Source of the DNA: Rubrobacter sp.
GTDB taxonomy: Bacteria; Actinomycetota; Rubrobacteria; Rubrobacterales; Rubrobacteraceae
Length of the DNA: 10,161 nucleotides
Reading direction: 5' to 3'
Assembly: GCA_013695335.1 (NCBI GenBank)
Contig: JACDAR010000242.1
Span: 1 to 10,161, forward strand
Shown: one piece after another, positions 1 to 6,211 of the stretch
Layout of the letters: each line of letters begins with the position of its first letter
Position numbering within the stretch: position 1 is the first letter of the stretch
Position numbers and translations under genes: made by a program
Notes under the pieces: model-generated
What the model saw: only the letters and a program-made list of their open reading frames with translations
What the model was told of the DNA's origin: nothing
The model's database searches: none

Positions 1-966
1 CCGACCGGGAATCTCGAACTCCCGACTTACGAAGAGAACGAGGCGACCCGCACGGCGTACGGCGAGGCGCTGCGGGCTATCGGCAACGTCAGGGAAGACG
101 TTGTGGCGCTCGACGGCGAGGTAAGCGACTCCACGCGGGCGCAGAAGTTCGCCGAGGCGCACCCGGAAAAGTATTTCGAGATGTACATAGCGGAGCAGCA
201 GATGATCGCTGCGGCAGTCGGGATCAGCGTTCGCGGCTACGCGCCGTTCGCGTCCAGCTTCGCGGCGTTTTTCACCCGCGCCTACGACTTCATCCGCATG
301 GCCGCCATCTCCGGCGCGAACCTCAAGCTCTCCGGCTCGCACGCAGGTATCTCCATCGGCCCTGACGGCCCGTCCCAGATGGGGGTCGAGGATATCGCGA
401 TGATGCGCGCAGTCCACGGCTCGACTGTGCTCTACCCATGCGACCCCAACCAGACCGCGAAGCTGGTGGCCGAGATGTCCGACCTCGACGGCATCAGCTT
501 CATCCGCACCACCCGCGATTCGACCCCGATCATCTACGGACTCGAAGAAGAGTTCCCCGTGGGCGGCAGCAAGACCGTGCGAGAGTCCGATGACGACGCG
601 GTGACGGTGGTCACGGCTGGCATCACGGTGCACGAGGCGATCAAAGCCGCCGACGAACTGGCGGGCGAGGGCACGAACATCCGTCTGATAGACGCCTATT
701 CCGTGAAGCCCATCGATGCGGCGACGATTCATTCCGCCGTCGGAACTACGAACGGCAAGCTCGTTGTCGTCGAGGATCATCATCCTGAAGGCGGCATCGG
801 TGAAGCCGTACTCGCGGCGCTCTCCGAGACGGGCGAGGAACTGAAGTTCCGCCATCTGGCCGTGAGCATCATGCCAGGCTCAGGCACGGGCGCCGAGCTG
901 ATGAACGAGGTCGGCATAGACGCGGAGGGCATTGCCTCAGCCGTGCGCGAGTTGAAGGATCTCTAG
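1..966 (+). CDS. tkt: Transketolase, C-terminal two thirds to half (5' end outside window)
   Basis: The frame is open from base 1 to TAG at 964-966, so the gene is cut by the window edge. A GTG at 103 is internal, not a start. Transketolase moves two-carbon units between sugar phosphates using thiamine diphosphate in the non-oxidative pentose phosphate pathway. What is visible is the pyrimidine-binding domain followed by the C-terminal domain. YIAEQ (local residue 65 is the Glu that in this family activates the ThDP aminopyrimidine), FAAFFTRAYDFIRMAAI, SGSHAGISIGPDGPSQM, VTAGITVHEA and VEDHHPEGGIGEA are all characteristic. The wording resembles the shorter animal-type transketolase (about 620 residues) more than the E. 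coli TktA type. It is the first visible gene of the pentose phosphate operon, with tal beginning 46 bp later. Catalytic and binding motifs in the visible part look intact. Confidence 0.95.
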   Translation, partial: PTGNLELPTYEENEATRTAYGEALRAIGNVREDVVALDGEVSDSTRAQKFAEAHPEKYFEMYIAEQQMIAAAVGISVRGYAPFASSFAAFFTRAYDFIRMAAISGANLKLSGSHAGISIGPDGPSQMGVEDIAMMRAVHGSTVLYPCDPNQTAKLVAEMSDLDGISFIRTTRDSTPIIYGLEEEFPVGGSKTVRESDDDAVTVVTAGITVHEAIKAADELAGEGTNIRLIDAYSVKPIDAATIHSAVGTTNGKLVVVEDHHPEGGIGEAVLAALSETGEELKFRHLAVSIMPGSGTGAELMNEVGIDAEGIASAVRELKDL

Positions 967-999
967 CTAGAAACGCGGCAGCGGCACGGAAACACCGAC

Positions 1000-1006
1000 A
1001 GGAGGT
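1000..1006 (+). promoter_or_regulatory. Strong ribosome binding site of tal
   Basis: AGGAGGT lies five bases before the ATG at 1012. It is a near-perfect anti-SD complement and fixes the tal start. Confidence 0.85.
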
Positions 1007-1011
1007 AGACG

Positions 1012-2127
1012 ATGAACGAGCGTCTGCGGCAGATGCGGGAGATAGGGCAATCGCCCTGGGTTGACGGCATCTCGCGCGAGGGTACGCGGAACGGCGAGTT
1101 GCAGCGGATGGTGGACGACGGCATCGTCGGCGTCACGTCCAACCCGGCCATCTTCCAGAAGGCCATAGGAGATTCGGAACTGTACGACGATCAACTGCAG
1201 GAACTCTACGAGAAGATGGACGATCCGAAGGAGATCTTCCTCCAGCTCGCCCGCGACGACATACAGGAAGCCTGCGACGTGCTTAGGCCCGTGTTCGACG
1301 AGACCGGCGGGGAGAGCGGGGGCAGCGGGGAGGACGGCTTCGTCTCGCTGGAAGTGTCGCCCAACCTTGCCTACGATGCCGTCGCAACGATAGAAGAGGC
1401 TGCGCGGCTGTTCGACATGGTGGATCGGCCTAACCTGTTCGTGAAGATCCCGGCGACGGTGCCTGGGCTCGTGGCTATCGAGGAGATGGTCTCGCGGGGC
1501 AAGTCCATAAACGTCACCCTAGTCTTCTCCCTCGAACGCTACCGCGAAGTGGCCCTCGCCTACGTGCGCGGCCTGCAAAAGTTAGTGGAGAACGGCGGCG
1601 ACCCATCCGGCGTGCGCTCCGTGGCGAGCTTCTTCGTCTCCCGCATAGATTCCGAGGCCGACAGCAGGCTCGAGGATCTCGGCGCGCCGGACGAGTTGAA
1701 GGGCCAGCTCGCCATAGCCAACGCCAAGCTGGCGTACCAGATCTACAAGGAGATCTTCTCCGGCTCCTGGTGGGAATCCCTGGCGGAGAAGGGCGCGAAC
1801 AGGCAGCGGCTCCTGTGGGCCTCGACCTCGACCAAGAACCCTGACTACAAGGACACCATCTACGTCGAGAACCTCATCGGCCCCGAGACCGTGAACACCA
1901 TGCCCGAGAGCACCATTGAGGCGACCGAGGATCACGGTGAGATCCGTCCCACCCTCGAAGAGGGCGTGGACGAGGCGAAACGGATCTTCAAGCGCCTGCG
2001 AGAAGCCGGCCTGGACTACGAGGGCGTAACGTACACCCTGGAGAAAGAGGGCATCCAGAAGTTCGTGGACCCGTTCCAGCAGATTCTCGATCAGGTGGAG
2101 AAGAAGGGCAAGCAGCTAGTTAGCTAG
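1012..2127 (+). CDS. tal: Transaldolase
   Basis: The product is 371 aa, the length of the long actinobacterial/cyanobacterial-style transaldolases. It transfers a dihydroxyacetone unit between sugar phosphates in the non-oxidative pentose phosphate branch, through a Schiff base on lysine. Visible motifs are GVTSNPAIFQKAI (residues about 40-52), DGFVSLEVSPNLAYD, and LFVKIPATVPGL, whose Lys145 should be the Schiff-base residue. These are followed by SINVTLVFSLERYREVALAYVRGL, SVASFFVSRID and LLWASTSTKNPDY. The start is ATG at 1012 behind a strong Shine-Dalgarno. Just before the DGFVSLEVSP strand there is a Gly/Ser/Glu-rich stretch (residues about 98-108) that looks like a small local expansion. 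The next gene, gnd, begins 95 bp downstream after a palindrome and heptamer repeats. Confidence 0.96.
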   Translation: MNERLRQMREIGQSPWVDGISREGTRNGELQRMVDDGIVGVTSNPAIFQKAIGDSELYDDQLQELYEKMDDPKEIFLQLARDDIQEACDVLRPVFDETGGESGGSGEDGFVSLEVSPNLAYDAVATIEEAARLFDMVDRPNLFVKIPATVPGLVAIEEMVSRGKSINVTLVFSLERYREVALAYVRGLQKLVENGGDPSGVRSVASFFVSRIDSEADSRLEDLGAPDELKGQLAIANAKLAYQIYKEIFSGSWWESLAEKGANRQRLLWASTSTKNPDYKDTIYVENLIGPETVNTMPESTIEATEDHGEIRPTLEEGVDEAKRIFKRLREAGLDYEGVTYTLEKEGIQKFVDPFQQILDQVEKKGKQLVS

Positions 2128-2128
2128 G

Positions 2129-2202
2129 CTTCAGGCGTCGGGGCGGTTCGCGAACCGCCCTTACAGCTATCAGGTATTTGCTGACGGCTGAGGGCTGACA
2201 GC
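2129..2202 (+). repeat. Heptamer-repeat cluster with hairpin in tal-gnd spacer
   Basis: The spacer carries degenerate heptamers of the form NNTCAGS and then their complement SCTGANN. CTTCAGG (2129-2135), TTACAGC (2161-2167) and TATCAGG (2168-2174) are followed by GCTGACG, GCTGAGG and GCTGACA at 2180-2200. CAGCTATCAG (2164-2173) can pair with CTGACGGCTG (2181-2190), with nine pairs of ten counting one G.U and a 7-base loop. The same heptamer builds the arms around the four-helix-bundle gene about 1 kb downstream. Confidence 0.7.
2141..2160. repeat. Perfect 20-bp palindrome between tal and gnd
   Basis: GGGCGGTTCGCGAACCGCCC is its own exact reverse complement. It would fold in RNA as an 8-bp stem with a CGCG loop, extendable to 2137/2164 with one mismatch and one G.U. 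Only two T's follow, so it is not a convincing intrinsic terminator. A dispersed palindromic repeat, an mRNA-stabilising or processing hairpin, or a dyad protein site are all possible. Confidence 0.8.
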
Positions 2203-2212
2203 GCCGACCAGA

Positions 2213-2218
2213 GGGAGG
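2213..2218 (+). promoter_or_regulatory. Ribosome binding site of gnd
   Basis: GGGAGG ends four bases before the ATG at 2223 and supports that start. Confidence 0.7.
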
Positions 2219-2222
2219 CAAG

Positions 2223-3149
2223 ATGGATATAGGCATCTGGGGACTTGGCCGGATGGGCTTCAACATGGCGCGCCGGCTGGTGGACAAGGGCGACCATCGC
2301 GTCATAGCCGGCAACCGTTCGTCAGGGAAGGTGGACGAGGCGGTCGAGGATGGAGCGGAGGGCGCGTACAGCGTCGAGGAGTTCGTGGAGAAGCAGCAGT
2401 CCCCGAGGGTACTGTGGACCATGCTCCCGGCTGGCGACGTGACTGACGACATGATCCAGGAGTTCATGAAGCACGCCGACGAGGGCGACATCATCGTGGA
2501 CGGCGCGAACTCGTACTTCAGGGACTCCGTGGCGCGTGCCCGCGAGGTCAGAAAGAACGGTTTCCGGTGGCTTGACGCCGGGGTGTCTGGCGGCGTGTGG
2601 GGCTACGACGTTGGTTACTGCACCATGATCGGGGGCGACACCGACGCCTTCGAACACGTCGAACCAGCTTTCAAGACGCTAGCCCCAGAGAACGGCTATG
2701 CATTCCTCGGGGACGCGGGGGCCGGTCACTTCGCCAAGATGGTCCACAACGGTGTCGAGTACGGCATGATGCAGACTTACGCCGAGGGGTTCGAGATCCT
2801 TGAGAAATCTCGCTACGACTATGATCTCCGGGCCGTGTCCAGCCTGTGGAACCAGGGGAGCGTGGTGCGTAGCTGGCTCCTTGAACTCGCGGAAGCAGCC
2901 TTCGAGCAGGACGCCAACCTGGACAGCGTCAGGGGCTACGCCGAGGATTCGGGCGAGGGCCGCTGGACGGTCTTCGAGGCGATCAACGAAGATGTGCCAG
3001 CCAATGCCATCGCAGGCTCTCTCTTCGCCCGTTTCGCCTCCCGTCAGGACGACTCCTTCGCCATGAAGGTCATCGCGGCGCTGAGGGGCCAGTTCGGCGG
3101 CCACGCCATCCAGGAGGCGAGCACCGAGCATCCCGAGCAGCCGAAGTAG
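2223..3149 (+). CDS. gnd: 6-phosphogluconate dehydrogenase, decarboxylating, short (GndA/YqeC-like) type
   Basis: The product is 308 aa. It oxidises and decarboxylates 6-phosphogluconate to ribulose 5-phosphate, the last oxidative step of the pathway. The N-terminal Rossmann fold begins at once with GIWGLGRMGFNMA (residues 4-16). LDAGVSGGVWG forms the substrate loop, and KMVHNGVEYGMM holds the expected catalytic Lys172 and Asn176. EDSGEGRWT closes the second domain. The length matches the short family of about 300 residues, which lacks the C-terminal extension of the 470-residue E. coli Gnd type. After the second beta strand the sequence reads AGNRSS (Asn31-Arg32-Ser33) rather than an acidic residue. 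This hints at NADP use, although many short members prefer NAD. The gene lies between tal and the four-helix-bundle/zwf segment on the same strand. Confidence 0.93.
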   Translation: MDIGIWGLGRMGFNMARRLVDKGDHRVIAGNRSSGKVDEAVEDGAEGAYSVEEFVEKQQSPRVLWTMLPAGDVTDDMIQEFMKHADEGDIIVDGANSYFRDSVARAREVRKNGFRWLDAGVSGGVWGYDVGYCTMIGGDTDAFEHVEPAFKTLAPENGYAFLGDAGAGHFAKMVHNGVEYGMMQTYAEGFEILEKSRYDYDLRAVSSLWNQGSVVRSWLLELAEAAFEQDANLDSVRGYAEDSGEGRWTVFEAINEDVPANAIAGSLFARFASRQDDSFAMKVIAALRGQFGGHAIQEASTEHPEQPK

Positions 3150-3153
3150 GAGG

Positions 3154-3181
3154 CATCAGGTTACAGGCATCAGGTTTCAGC
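3154..3181 (+). repeat. Left inverted arm flanking the four-helix-bundle gene
   Basis: The segment is four heptamers in a row: CATCAGG (3154), TTACAGG (3161), CATCAGG (3168) and TTTCAGC (3175). It starts five bases after the gnd stop codon. Positions 3158-3181 are the reverse complement of 3592-3615 at 23 of 24 positions; the one mismatch is A3163 against A3610. Confidence 0.9.
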
Positions 3182-3216
3182 AAAGCACTCCACAAACTGG
3201 AGACCGGAATTCGATT

Positions 3217-3603
3217 ATGCGCAACTTCAGGGAGTTAAAGGTTTGGGAGAGAAGCCATCGGTTGACGCTGGCGGTCTACAAGTCCACGGTGAAATTCCCA
3301 TGGGACGAATTGTATGGTCTGACGGGTCAGATGCGTCGTTCTTGCTCTTCTATCCCGGCGAACATTGCTGAAGGATGTGGTAGGGGTAGCAATGTCGAGT
3401 TGGCCTGTTTTCTCCAGATAGCTCTGGGATCGGCCAGCGAGCTCGAATACCATCTCCTGCTTGCCCGTGATCTCTCTTTCCTGGAAGAGACTGATTACGA
3501 GAATCTGGCAGGTGAAGTCACGGAGATCAAACGCATGCTCACAGCATTCATCAAGAGCCTGAGAACCTTCGGCAACCGCCCAAACCTGAAAGCTGAAACC
3601 TGA
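3217..3603 (+). CDS. Four-helix bundle protein, 23S rRNA intervening-sequence protein family
   Basis: The product is 128 aa and matches the bacterial four-helix-bundle/S23 family (Pfam 23S_rRNA_IVP). FRELKVWERSHRLTLAVYK, FPWDELYGLTGQMRRSCSSIPANIAEGCGRGS, FLQIALGSASELEYHLLLARDL and a C-terminal helix ending in KRMLTAFIKSLR are the family signature. Members occur as ORFs inside 23S rRNA intervening sequences and scattered in genomes; their molecular role is unknown, with structural pentamer and nucleic-acid-binding ideas in the field. The gene is about 53% GC by hand count over 3241-3600, clearly below its neighbours, and is enclosed by inverted arms, so it looks acquired. The last residues (PNLKAET) are encoded by the right repeat arm. 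The stop TGA overlaps the zwf ATG by one base (TGATG). Its own ribosome site is weak (GGAG at 3199-3202, 14 bases from ATG), and no promoter is evident. Confidence 0.88.
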   Translation: MRNFRELKVWERSHRLTLAVYKSTVKFPWDELYGLTGQMRRSCSSIPANIAEGCGRGSNVELACFLQIALGSASELEYHLLLARDLSFLEETDYENLAGEVTEIKRMLTAFIKSLRTFGNRPNLKAET

Positions 3604-3615
3604 TGCCTGAAACCT
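3585..3615 (+). repeat. Right inverted arm, containing the zwf start codon
   Basis: The segment is four heptamers: CCTGAAA (3585), GCTGAAA (3592), CCTGATG (3599) and CCTGAAA (3606). Bases 3592-3615 pair with 3158-3181 at 23 of 24 positions. It encodes the C-terminal tail of the four-helix-bundle protein in one frame. In another frame it encodes the zwf initiator ATG (3603-3605) and the next residues. Confidence 0.9.
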
Positions 3616-5138
3616 TACAGCAGAACGTCCTCCGCGACGAACAGCGGCTCCCAGCCGTCCCTGACCCTGGCGTCGTTGTGATCTTCGGCGCATCCGGGGA
3701 TTTGACGGCCCGCAAGCTGGTCCCTGCGCTCTACGACCTCGCCCAGGGACGCCGCCTGCCTATGGAGTTCGCCGTTGTCGGCATCTCGCGCACGCCGATG
3801 AGCCACGACGAGTTCAGGCAGAAGCTACGCAAGGGGCTCGATGAACAGCGTGCTGGCTCCGTGAGCGAGGACGTGTGGGAGTCTTTCTCGAAGGGGCTCT
3901 TCTATTTGCCTGGCGATTCCAAGAAACCCGAAACCTACGAGGAGCTGAAAGCTTTCCTGCAACAGCTCGACGAGGAGCGTGGGACCGGCGGAAACCGCGT
4001 CTACTACCTCTCATCTTCACCCTCCTTATTCTCGACCATCGTGGAGCGGCTCGGGGAAGCCGGGATGAGCCAGGAGGAAGAGGGAAGCGGTTACGCGCGG
4101 CTCGTGATCGAGAAGCCGTTCGGGCGGGATCTCGAGAGCGCGAAAGAACTCAACGGCGACATCCTGCGGTACTTCCGCGAGAAGCAGATCTACCGCATAG
4201 ACCACTATCTCGGCAAGGAGACCGTCCAGAATATCCTGGCCCTGCGCTTCTCCAACGGCATTTTCGAGCCCATATGGAACCAGCACTACGTTGACCACGT
4301 CCAGATCACGGTCGCCGAGGACATTGGCGTGGGAACCCGCGGCGCTTTCTACGAGGAAGCCGGAGCCTTGCGCGACATAGTCCAGAACCACGTCATGCAG
4401 GTTCTGTGCCTGACGGCGATGGAGCCTCCCGTCGCCTTCGATGCAGACTCGCTGCGCGAGGAGAAGGTGAAGGTCCTGAAAGCCGTCCGTCCTATCCCCG
4501 AGGATGAGGTTGGAGAGTACGCGGTGCGCGGCCAGTACGACGGTGGATGGGTGTTCGGCGAAGAGGTCAAAGGTTATCGTGAGGAAGGCAACGTCGCCCC
4601 CGACTCCGAGACGGAGACGTATGTGGCGCTCAAGCTGCTCGTGGACAACTGGCGGTGGGCAGGCGTGCCGTTCTACGTGCGGGCTGGAAAACGGATGCCA
4701 AAGAAATCAACGGAGATCGCCATCCAGTTCCACAAGACGCCGCACACGCCGTTCTCGGGCCCGGATACGCGCGGCCTCGAACCGAACGTGCTCGTGATCC
4801 GGGTCCAGCCGGAGGAGGGCGTATCCATGAAGATCGGGGCCAAGGTTCCCGGCTCCGGCTTCGAGGTACGCTCGGTGAACATGGACCTTCTCTACGGTTC
4901 TGCGTTCATGGAAGAAGCCCCAGACGCATACCAGAGGCTTCTTCTGGATCTCATGCTCGGCGACCCGACGTTGTTCATCCGGGCAGACGAGGCGGAAGGG
5001 GCGTGGGAGATCTTGCAACCCGTGATGGAGAGCTGGTCGAAGGACGGGCATTCCGCCCGCTATGCCGCCGGAACGTGGGGGCCGGACGAGGCTGCGGCGC
5101 TTCTCGGGCACGACGGCAGGGAGTGGCGCAGGCCATGA
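3603..5138 (+). CDS. zwf: Glucose-6-phosphate 1-dehydrogenase
   Basis: The product is 511 aa, normal for the family. It oxidises glucose 6-phosphate to 6-phosphogluconolactone with NADP as usual acceptor, the entry step of the oxidative branch. The Rossmann motif IFGASGDLTARKLVPALYDLA lies at residues 27-47. RIDHYLGKE (198-206) holds the conserved Asp200-His201, and IVQNHVMQ holds the catalytic His263. DNWRWAGVPFYVRAGKRM and FxGPDTRGLEPNVLVIRVQPEEG follow. The only sensible start is ATG 3603, because the next in-frame candidate start is already in the Rossmann strand. That ATG sits inside the right repeat arm without a good Shine-Dalgarno, overlapping the four-helix-bundle stop by one base. 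Translation is therefore probably coupled to that gene, and the first residues (MPETL) come from repeat DNA. The gene overlaps opcA at its 3' end. Confidence 0.97.
   Translation: MPETLQQNVLRDEQRLPAVPDPGVVVIFGASGDLTARKLVPALYDLAQGRRLPMEFAVVGISRTPMSHDEFRQKLRKGLDEQRAGSVSEDVWESFSKGLFYLPGDSKKPETYEELKAFLQQLDEERGTGGNRVYYLSSSPSLFSTIVERLGEAGMSQEEEGSGYARLVIEKPFGRDLESAKELNGDILRYFREKQIYRIDHYLGKETVQNILALRFSNGIFEPIWNQHYVDHVQITVAEDIGVGTRGAFYEEAGALRDIVQNHVMQVLCLTAMEPPVAFDADSLREEKVKVLKAVRPIPEDEVGEYAVRGQYDGGWVFGEEVKGYREEGNVAPDSETETYVALKLLVDNWRWAGVPFYVRAGKRMPKKSTEIAIQFHKTPHTPFSGPDTRGLEPNVLVIRVQPEEGVSMKIGAKVPGSGFEVRSVNMDLLYGSAFMEEAPDAYQRLLLDLMLGDPTLFIRADEAEGAWEILQPVMESWSKDGHSARYAAGTWGPDEAAALLGHDGREWRRP
5118..5138 (+). 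promoter_or_regulatory. zwf-opcA ATGA translational overlap with upstream SD-like AGGGAG
   Basis: The opcA ATG (5135-5137) shares bases with the zwf TGA (5136-5138). AGGGAG at 5118-5123 lies 11 bases upstream, within zwf. This arrangement favours reinitiation and fixed zwf:opcA expression. Confidence 0.6.
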
Positions 5139-6211
5139 TCGGTGAACACCGTTCGTCGCCGGGATCTGGCGCAATGAGCGTCGAACAGGTCGAGCGCGAA
5201 CTGGCCAGGCTCCGCATGGACGAGGATGGAACGCCAGGTCTCCGGGCGAGCGTCCTGAACCTCGTGACCGTCACGGATGAGGAATCCGCCGGGGAGGTCA
5301 CGCGCATAGTTTCCAAGCTCGCCGGGAGGTTCCCGTGCCGGGCGATAGTCATGATCTCCGACACCGAAGAGCAGGATGCCAACCTGGACATCCGGGTCTC
5401 GGCGTTCTGCGACGTGCAGGGCGGGACCGGAAGCCAGGTCTGTGCGGAGCAGGTCGAGATCCACGCCGAAGGGCCGCCAGCCCACCACCTGATGAGCCTC
5501 GCCGGGCCGCTCCTGCTGCCAGACCTTCCAGTCTTCCTCTGGTATCCAGGCCCGTTCACTCCCAATTTGCCTGAGTTCTCCAGCATGGCTGATCTTGCCG
5601 ACCGCATCGTGGTGAACTCCGCCGCGGCGTCTGACTCTGGGGTTTGCCTTCAGGAACTCTCGGAACTGGCGCAAGATACCTCTATGCCCGCCGTCGGGGA
5701 CTTGCAGTGGGTAGGGCTCTCGCCCTGGCGCTCGCTCGTCACCGCGCTCTTCGATCCGCCAGACCGGCGTGAGGAACTGGAACAAATACACCGCGTGGAG
5801 ATTCTCCACGACTCAAGGGGCGAATCCAGGGCGCTGCTGCTGGCTGGCTGGCTGGCGAGTACCCTCGGCTGGCGTCCTGAGTCCGCGCGGGACAATGATG
5901 GGGCCCGAGAGTTCGTTTTCGACGGACCCTCAGGCGAAATAACCGTCGCGCTGGACCCCGGCTCCGAGGACGCTTCACTCCGGCGGGTGCGGCTTTATGG
6001 GCGGGAACTCAGCTTCCAGGTCTCGCGCCACAGGGAACTCACCGAGGCGATGAGCACCGTGATGCGCGGTGAGGAACTCCTTGGCGAGAGAACCGTGCAA
6101 CTTGGCTTCTTCGACCAGGACATCATCCTCGGGGAAGAACTGCGGTTCAGGGGCAGGGATGAGAGCTACGCAGCCGCCCTGCGCACCGTGGCGGAGATGC
6201 TCGAACTTTGA
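5135..6211 (+). CDS. opcA: Glucose-6-phosphate dehydrogenase assembly protein OpcA
   Basis: The product is about 358 aa. OpcA is known from cyanobacteria and actinobacteria as an allosteric/assembly activator of G6PDH and is typically encoded directly after zwf, as here. Recognisable parts are VLNLVTVTDEESAGEV near the N-terminus, the central LMSLAGPLLLPDLPVFLWYPG, the DLQWVGLSPWRSLVTALFDPP segment, and the C-terminal ERTVQLGFFDQDIILGEELR region. No catalytic site is expected. I chose ATG 5135 because it forms an ATGA overlap with zwf. ATG 5174 (MSVEQVEREL) is a credible alternative, since conserved sequence begins only after it and the first 13 residues are low in family features. The frame is open far upstream inside zwf, but that extension is an overlap artefact. 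The 3' end overlaps pgl. Confidence 0.93.
   Translation: MIGEHRSSPGSGAMSVEQVERELARLRMDEDGTPGLRASVLNLVTVTDEESAGEVTRIVSKLAGRFPCRAIVMISDTEEQDANLDIRVSAFCDVQGGTGSQVCAEQVEIHAEGPPAHHLMSLAGPLLLPDLPVFLWYPGPFTPNLPEFSSMADLADRIVVNSAAASDSGVCLQELSELAQDTSMPAVGDLQWVGLSPWRSLVTALFDPPDRREELEQIHRVEILHDSRGESRALLLAGWLASTLGWRPESARDNDGAREFVFDGPSGEITVALDPGSEDASLRRVRLYGRELSFQVSRHRELTEAMSTVMRGEELLGERTVQLGFFDQDIILGEELRFRGRDESYAAALRTVAEMLEL

Noticed and set aside
103..105. GTG at 103 as the start of transketolase
   Set aside because: The frame is open to base 1 with family-like sequence (TAYGEALRAIG...VVALDGE), so the gene simply enters from outside the window.
2141..2160. Intrinsic terminator after tal
   Set aside because: The hairpin is strong, but only two T's follow and the operon continues in the same direction.
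2679..3131. Minus-strand frame opposite gnd, and similar antisense frames elsewhere
   Set aside because: They lack recognisable motifs and start signals, and overlap confident genes completely.
3154..3615. CRISPR array or insertion sequence
   Set aside because: The repeats are degenerate 7-mers in two arms without regular unique spacers, and no transposase is encoded; the enclosed ORF is a four-helix-bundle protein.
4655..5134. N-terminal extension of the opcA frame back into zwf
   Set aside because: It would overlap zwf by about 480 bp, is arginine-rich low-complexity shadow translation, and has no OpcA similarity; ATG 5135 or 5174 fits the family.
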